NCBI RefSeq assembly: GCF_018446385.1
Contig: NC_055991.1
Location: forward strand, 72,482,123 to 72,546,122
DNA: 64,000 bases
Origin: Zingiber officinale
Lineage: Eukaryota; Streptophyta; Magnoliopsida; Zingiberales; Zingiberaceae
Direction of reading: 5' to 3'
Below the pieces are notes generated by a model, which searched no databases, was not told the DNA's origin, and was given only the letters and a program-made list of their open reading frames with translations. Of the stretch, positions 58,220 to 64,000 are shown one piece after another; positions within the stretch are counted from its first letter, which is position 1; the number at the start of each line of letters is the position of its first letter. Both the position numbers and the translations under genes were made by a program.

Positions 58220-59428
58220 TCAACAAGATGTTGCTAGGGTTCCTTTTAAATCATTATTTTCTTTTAATAATTTTTTATTCTCAATTTCTAATTTACATGA
58301 AGTTTTAGATAGGATTTTTATAAATTTGAATAACTTATCAGGCGATAGAGATCGTACCTGACTTACCTTGTCAATCTCAATATCCGAGACTCCCCTTGTA
58401 GAGTTGCTCTCTTCTGACGTTGCTCTCCCTTCATCGATACTCTGAATACTCATTGCAGAAGAGCTTGCTTCATCTTCTTCTTCGTGACTTTCCATCAGCG
58501 TAAGTCCAACATAGGCTTCAATTTCTGATTCTAATGATGTTTTATCCGATGTTGCTTCTAGGTTCTTGTGCCTTTTCTAGGCTGGTCTTTTGTCCTTGCT
58601 CTGTAGTTTTGGGAAGTTGTCTTTCACGTGCCCTTCTTCATTACAGTAGTAGCATCTTACTCTTCGTTTCCTTCTTTTTGCCCTACACTTGATTAAACTT
58701 ATTAGTTTTAAATAATTTTTTAAATTTCCTTACCATGAACGTCATTTTTGTCATCATCAAGGGATGTTTCAGACTCTTGTTTGTCAGTTATTACCTTAAG
58801 GGCAATGTCTTGCGTTGTTTTCGTTCTTAGATCTGCATATCTTGACTCATAAATTTCAAAAGTTGAAAAAAGTTCTTCTAAACTACTTACCTCTAAGTCC
58901 CTAGAGATGAAGTAAGCATCTACTAGAGTTGACCATTCAGGAGTCTTAGGAAATACGTTAAATGCATACTTTAATAAATCTCGGTTGGTTACATTTTCTC
59001 CGAGATTCGTGAGTCTGGTGATGAGCTCCTTGATTCTTGAGTGGAAGTGTGCGATGGTTTCTCCTTCTTCCTATCGGAGGTTGTAGATATGGTTTCGGAG
59101 CAAGTCCCATCTCGCGAGTTTGGCTTCGGGCATACCTTCGTGTAGCTCCAGGAATTTCTCCCAAAGTTTCTTTGTTGATTCATAGGCACCGATTATGTTG
59201 ACTTCTTGTGGAGGTAGCACACTCAGTAGATGGAATTTGACTCGTCCATTTGCTACGAAGTATGCTTGCTCTTTCTTGGTCAATTGACATTCTTCTTTGC
59301 CCTTTAGTGCTACAAAACCATATTTTAATATTAGTAATAACTCAAAGTCCATTTTGAAGAATACCTCCATCTTTATTTTCCAAAACGTGAACTCCCCCTC
59401 GAACTTAGGCGGGTAGATGCTTGGTTCG
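58220..59428 (-). pseudogene. Copia-3 gag, broken, with damaged zinc knuckle
   Basis: Read on the minus strand from the Met in MVEPSIYPPKFEGEF. The capsid follows (FTFWKIKMEVFFKMDF, KLWEKFLELHEG) to a stop near 59071, then the same protein resumes (EEGETIAHFHSRIKELITRL, YAFNVFPKTPEW). The knuckle near 58650 reads CYYCNEEGHVKDNF, so the fourth zinc ligand is Phe instead of Cys. The final part has an acidic Ser-rich region and a heptad-like stretch (LEIENKKLLKENNDLK), parallel to the Copia-2 gag tail. Several stops and shifts make it non-functional. Confidence 0.82.
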
Positions 59429-59476
59429 ACCATCTCTCGTGCTTTGGTCGTGGTTAGTCCTTTTGACGTAGACCTC

Positions 59477-59490
59477 GCTCTGATACCACT
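59477..59490 (-). other. Primer binding site of Copia-3
   Basis: On the minus strand AGTGGTATCAGAGC directly follows the LTR end, the initiator tRNA-Met type. Confidence 0.88.
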
Positions 59491-60423
59491 TGTCGGTCCC
59501 TTAGAGGCCAGCAAAAGGGGTGAATTGCCCTGCACAAAAACTGAACACCTTTCTCGATCTTTACAGCTTGATTAAAACTAACACTTGCATAAAAGGAATT
59601 AACAAACTAATTAAAAGAGAGAGGCACGAAAGGATTACTTGATTTACAATCAAAGGATTGCTAATCCAAGACGTTAAAGACTCACTATTCAATCTACTTC
59701 AGGCAGAGAAGTCTCTTACAGCAGTTGAAGCACTCAATTACAAAGCTAAACAAGAAAAGAATTATTTTCAAGTGTTATTTTTAGCTACTGGATTAGGGCT
59801 GTATTTATACCCCTAATCGGGGAGCCTGGAAGGGTTCCAGGTGCTTGGAGGTGGATAAAGTTTTATTCTCATTATAACGGATCGTGATAACTGGCATTTC
59901 GATAAACTTTCTGGTCCGAGCACCTGGAAGAGTTCCAAGCACCCGGACCGTGTTGACACAGCTCCCCCTGGGTGAGGCACCTTGGGGGCGCCTAGGGGAT
60001 ACAGATTGTCTGGGTACCTGGACTTGGTCCAGGCTCCCTAGACAGTCAACTTTTTGTTGACTATCTAGTTTCTCCTCGATCCAGATCTGTTCGCTTGGTT
60101 GATTTCGATCATCCGGAATAAGGAACACCCGAACCTATTTTTCGACCTTCTCGAGTAACCTTCTACTCCATTTTCTCGTCCCTCGGAACCTTCATGCGTT
60201 TCCTTCTTATCCGCCAGCGTACTCTTCCACAGCGCCTCGTCCCTCGGACACACCAAGCTCGTCGGCTATCTCCCATGCCGTCCTTCTCACTAGCTGAGTA
60301 TTTCACTCGACTTGTTGTCCTCCGATCCTAAGTTCTTGCACACTTAGATATAAGGCATCAAAAGACAACATGACCTAACTCTGACTTCGTTGATCACATC
60401 TAAAGTACCATGAGGTACTTACA
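59491..60423 (-). repeat. Copia-3 5' LTR
   Basis: On the minus strand it starts TGTAAGTACC and ends GGACCGACA. It holds palindromic words such as cctggaagggttccagg (59826-59842) and a near-copy at about 59920-59950. Confidence 0.88.
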
Positions 60424-60428
60424 TTATC

Positions 60429-60631
60429 TGTCAGAGAATATTCTTTCGTTATAACATATGCATTTAATGAAATCTTCTTACGAAGGTGACTGTATAAATT
60501 CTATCATTATTACGGAGCTTACACGAGATTGTTCATATATGTATAGCGAAAGATTTCTCGGAGGATAACTGTATAAATTCCAGATTGTATGTCTTCCATT
60601 ATTCGAAATCTTCAGACACTAAATATTCTCT
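60429..60631. other. Short unassigned stretch between Copia-3 and CACTA-2
   Basis: Continues the repetitive DNA left of Copia-3. The word ctgtataaattc appears twice (about 60491 and 60569). No gene. Confidence 0.5.
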
Positions 60632-60649
60632 CACTACAACAAAAATATT

Positions 60650-60985
60650 AAAAGACAACGGTTAAAAACCGTTGTCATAGGCCCTTTAAACCCGTTGTAA
60701 CTGACACTGTTGTTAAATGTGCAGTAAAAGACAACGGTTTGAAACCGTTGTCTTTGACCACATTAGACAACAGTCATGCAACGGATTTAAAGTGTTGTCT
60801 TTTAATACCAAAGACAACATTTCTGCAACAGTATAAAACCGTTGTAATTGCCAGTTTTGCAAAAATTTGATCGCAGATATGCTTTTGACAACAAATACAC
60901 TGTTGTCTTTCTTCAAAATTTAGTTTAAAATCATTGTCTTTGAATACTTTTCACAATGGTTAAAAAATCGTTGTCTATGTTGATT
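60650..60985. repeat. Subterminal repeats of CACTA-2
   Basis: Inverted pairs such as gacaacggttaaaaaccgttgtc (gap omitted by reading the arms gacaacggtt and aaccgttgtc) occur several times with varying loss of identity. Confidence 0.85.
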
Positions 60986-60999
60986 AGAAAATGCATCAC

Positions 61000-62153
61000 G
61001 AATAGATAAAACATTATAATTCTTTTGCACACAAACTGGTACAACATATATACATTCACAAAAACTGTTTTCAACATATATACATTCAGTTGTCTTTTAT
61101 ACATCTTGTCTCAATCAAAAACTGGTACAACATATATGTACATTCACTTAAATTTATAAACTTCTACAATTACTACAAGCTATCCAAACATGACCACAAG
61201 TAGTTTATCAGACCATAACCACAAAAGATAAGACCATAAAATTAAGTTTATCAGACCACAACAATCTTCACGTACTGGTCCGTTTTCTGCATACAGAATT
61301 TCATAGACTTAGCTTGCAAGCCCAGCTTTCTCCCTTTTCTGAAAATAAAATATAATTAAAGCCATAGAAAAAAGTATAAACATGCATGTATAAGCTGATA
61401 ATCATTGCAAACTGATAATTGAAACGAATAAATCTAATAAACCACTACAAACTAAATTGATAATTAAAACAAACAAGCTCCAAAAGTAGAGAACTTATCA
61501 ACATGTATAAATAATTATAAACTTCTTGCAGCTTTGCATCTTTTGTACAGTAGAAACCAAATTGTGAAGTACGTACATAAATCTGGACCTTCTGAAATGT
61601 TTAAGTAAAAGAATGGCCAAATAAGCACGAGAAACGTTGCCGCTTCACATTTTCATGAGTAGTCAAGCAAGTGAGCATGAAAAAAGTTGATGAATATATA
61701 AACTTGACATTATATCTTAAACCATGTATTATGTGAAAGCAGCTAGATCGAATAGCTAACAGCAGCAAGAAGGAATCATAGAGGAAGTCATGTACCTTAT
61801 GTCTCAACATTACAGCAGCAACACTCTAGTAAGATCTCAAAGCTTGAGGATGTGCAGTTTGCATAAAAACCACAAAGCAGTATACTGAGCAACTACCTTT
61901 TTCATCAGTATTTAAGTCGCATGTATCCTTTCTGAACATTACTTTAAGTTTCTGTATGCGTTCAACATTTGAAGAATTTTTTTCAATCAATATATAAGAA
62001 TTGGCAACCACTGTTATAGCCTTGCATATAGAAAAATGAATAAAGCTCAATGGAGTGAATAGCTTCATGTAGCTGAAACCAAAAAATTGGGACAAGCATA
62101 GCTTAATGGAGATGATGTAAGAATTGGCAACAAGTTAATTCCAATAAACTGAC
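61000..62153. other. CACTA-2 stretch without a recognised gene piece
   Basis: AT-rich, with short minus-strand frames. A GC-richer block at about 61250-61340 has a splice-like left neighbour and could be a captured exon, but I cannot name it. Confidence 0.4.
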
Positions 62154-62400
62154 CAGTCCTGCCCCAACATGATCACGAATGAAAGTTGCATCGATGTATC
62201 GCTCTTCCTCTATAGCTCTCTATGGCAACAAGAGTGCTTAGAATATAAATTAAATACAATAAGTGTATAAGACAAGTTTCATACATTCATAATAGTCAAT
62301 GCTGCTCCAACAATATCCTTTTTGTAGCACCAGTTATGGCCAACTTCAGCTTTGCAGCTTCTCCATAATCCTCTCTTAAAATAGCCTCATTCAATTGTGA
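62154..62400 (-). pseudogene. Captured EXECUTER/UVR-domain-like fragment
   Basis: Two minus-strand exons, 62285-62400 and 62154-62219, with AG/GT borders. The first reads QLNEAILREDYGEAAKLKLA then ITGATK, and after a missing base DIVGAALTIMN. The second reads RAIEEERYIDATFIRDHVGA and ends GL. This is the UVR-motif region followed by the EERYxDAxxIRDxxGAGL signature of plastid EXECUTER proteins, which act in singlet-oxygen signalling. A one-base deletion in an A run (about 62320-62325) shifts the frame. The rest of the gene was not found. Confidence 0.7.
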
Positions 62401-62487
62401 CTGAAATAAGGCCATCACATAGCATGAAACTATCAGCAAAACTAAAGCCACAGTAGTATGAACAAAATTGTACACTAGAACATAATA

Positions 62488-62639
62488 AACTTGACTCTAA
62501 CAAGAGGAAATCAAGTTTGGTATATTTAGTTAAGCTTCAACTTCTAATTTAGTGGTGTTGTTTAACTTGACTCTAACAAGAGGAAATCAAGTTTGGTATA
62601 TTTAGTTAAGCTTCAACTTCTAATTTAGTGGTGTTGTTT
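62488..62639. repeat. Exact 76-bp tandem duplication
   Basis: The unit starting aacttgactctaacaagagg occurs at 62488-62563 and 62564-62639. The two copies appear identical, so the duplication is recent. Confidence 0.9.
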
Positions 62640-63460
62640 GTGCTACTCTCTTTGGGCATAACAAGCCAGAGTGACCATGGTCCAAAACTTTGAACAAGAC
62701 TGATTTTACCAGCTAGTTGATGGCCTATACCATGTGAATCATTTTCATATAACCTTTACAAACCTATAATAAGATCTGAACTAACATTGGCATAAACCAA
62801 ATTGTGCTAACTATACCAATTTTATGGATCAGTATAACTGTTAGAACCAGCTGATATCATTTCAACTCGTCACAAGTGAAAATATTCGTGACCTATACCA
62901 TATGTTGCTTTCGTTTTTAAAAATCGTTGTTTTAAAAATGCACATGAATACTCATTTTCATTAGATTAGGAGTCTCCAATACGGAAGCTGAAAAATGCAC
63001 ATATGAAAATATTCACCCTTGTTTTATCTCGTATAACAAACAGTAGAGTAGTCTTACGAGGACAAAACCGTCTCAGCATCACCTGTCATGAGGTAAACGA
63101 AAGCAACTAAGCAAAACTCAAATTAAAAGTATATGTAAAAAAGTTATTGTAAGACTCAATTTGTTCAGGGGAATATGGTTTGGTTGAAGCAGCAATTCGC
63201 CAGCTCCTACTCTACAAGCAAGTACGTGTTGAATTCAAGAGTAAAGCCAACAAGTAGGAAATTAATGGATAATTATGAAGAATATTTTACCATTTTTTTA
63301 CTAGCTATTAGCTAGGCCACAATCACTACAGCTGTTCTGGTTATGGAACTTGTTGGCTGATGCCTTCATGTATTCGTCAGTTAAATTTATATCAGAGTTC
63401 ATAAATTTGAACCATAATGATGAAAAAGATGCACTTAAGGAGACTTAATTTTTTTGAGAC
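62640..63460. other. CACTA-2 stretch between the two captured fragments
   Basis: No recognisable exon. It is likely intron or filler DNA. Confidence 0.4.
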
Positions 63461-63937
63461 TTACTCAAGTGGGGATTTGAAAACAAAGAAGCATGCACCA
63501 ATTGCCAAGTAGCACAGCAAGGGAACAAGCCCCTTTAAGTAATGTGAAGTTCCATCCTGTAAAAGTACCATTAGTTGAGTCTTGCAGGAAGAATTTTGGT
63601 TGAATCCTAGCATTTCAAAATAACTGAAAAACAACAACAGAAGTTAGTGTAACTAACAAGCATACCCCAATGAGTTACCTGTAATGTGAATGCTATTACT
63701 AGTATTGCCATGATCAATGAGCCAGTTTCTAACAGATTAAGATCAAGATCCATCTTGATTCCCATTATCCAAGCCACCATAACACATAATGGAACCTTAA
63801 AAGGGCAAATTAGTACATTGTAAGCTATTCTTTAACATATACACAACATTTCATTTCAAAGCTACATCAAATTAAATCCTTACAACAAACATGGAGATCT
63901 GGGTTGCTGAACCAAGGGAAACACCAAGAGTAATATC
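63461..63937 (-). pseudogene. Captured C-terminal exons of a vacuolar cation/proton exchanger (CAX type)
   Basis: Three minus-strand exons with GT-AG borders: 63884-63937 (DITLGVSLGSATQISMFV), 63679-63795 (39 codons: [32 protein letters not shown]) and 63461-63556 (DGTSHYLKGLVPLLCYLAIG and stop). These correspond to the last membrane helices of CAX Ca2+/H+ antiporters of the tonoplast; the segment before the stop resembles the usual ASFFVH end. All three are in frame with each other. Upstream exons, including the ion-binding GNxxEH motifs, would lie beyond the right edge. It could be a longer captured gene; inside CACTA-2 I treat it as a fragment. Confidence 0.8.
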
Positions 63938-64000
63938 CTGTGTGAGTTCAACAAGAAAAAATAATTATCACCATGAGAACAATCGTGTTTGACATTTGTT

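Larger units (their letters stand above)
56633..60423 (-). mobile_element. Copia-3: gag-only Ty1/copia element, minus strand
   Basis: Flanked by ttatc at 56628-56632 and 60424-60428. The 5' LTR (59491-60423) and 3' LTR (56633 to about 57525) bracket 2 kb with a primer binding site and gag only. No protease, integrase or RT remains. Its design (gag plus AT-rich spacer) parallels Copia-2, though the LTRs differ. Confidence 0.92.
60632..64000. mobile_element. CACTA-2: left part of a second CACTA element, right end outside window
   Basis: Starts CACTACAACAAAAATATT at 60632. Subterminal palindromes of aaagacaacggtt and aaccgttgtcttt fill 60650-60985. The terminal and subterminal words are close to but distinct from those of CACTA-1 (ACAACGG instead of ACAACGC), so it is a related family. 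The left duplication would be tct (60629-60631). Beyond 61000 it carries pieces of at least two host genes on the minus strand. No transposase is seen in this part. Confidence 0.8.

Overview
This is nuclear DNA of a flowering plant. The evidence is a class III peroxidase gene with the usual three introns and GC-rich exons, plant Ty1/copia and Ty3/gypsy (chromovirus) retrotransposons, and CACTA DNA transposons carrying pieces of plant genes. A monocot is my guess from exon composition and repeat style; the species cannot be named from the sequence alone. Most of the window is transposable element, much of it nested.

Left part. Positions 1-6535 hold a minus-strand, multiply broken Ty1/copia element (Copia-1) that runs off the left edge. 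It sits inside an LTR fragment (6536-7302) of a second copia family. Positions 8136-39340 are one nested block flanked by the 5-bp duplication gccat: a gag-only copia element (Copia-2) whose 3' LTR is split into three pieces by two insertions. The first insertion (13686-27702, duplication accgg) is a minus-strand solo LTR, itself split by a young, nearly full-length chromovirus (Gypsy-1, 16367-26919, duplication acaag). The second (28095-38901, duplication ggacc) is a related chromovirus lacking integrase and chromodomain (Gypsy-2). A further solo LTR of the same group (40988-43599, duplication ggacc) lies in an old retroelement LTR.

Right part. Positions 44854-53125 form a complete CACTA element (ends CACTACAAGAA, duplication caa, subterminal ACAACG/CGTTGT repeats). 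It carries a broken Ulp1-type protease gene and exon pieces of a PP2A B' subunit, an aldehyde oxidase and a calcium-dependent protein kinase, all on the plus strand. The only host gene that looks intact is the class III peroxidase at 54205-55729. A second gag-only copia element (Copia-3, 56633-60423, duplication ttatc) follows. From 60632 a second CACTA element runs off the right edge, carrying an EXECUTER/UVR-like fragment and the last exons of a cation/proton exchanger on the minus strand.

The most unusual observations are: (1) conserved splice-site-like sequences in the chromovirus LTRs that bracket, in two of the families, arrays of degenerate modules (about 146 bp apart in Gypsy-2, about 152 bp in the 13686-27702 solo LTR); (2) an array of six short hairpins in the Copia-2 LTR whose stems change in a compensatory way, even between the two LTRs of this one element; (3) two CACTA elements with multi-gene cargo; (4) an antisense tRNA-like Pol III unit in the Gypsy-1 LTRs. 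All functional statements are inferences from sequence.
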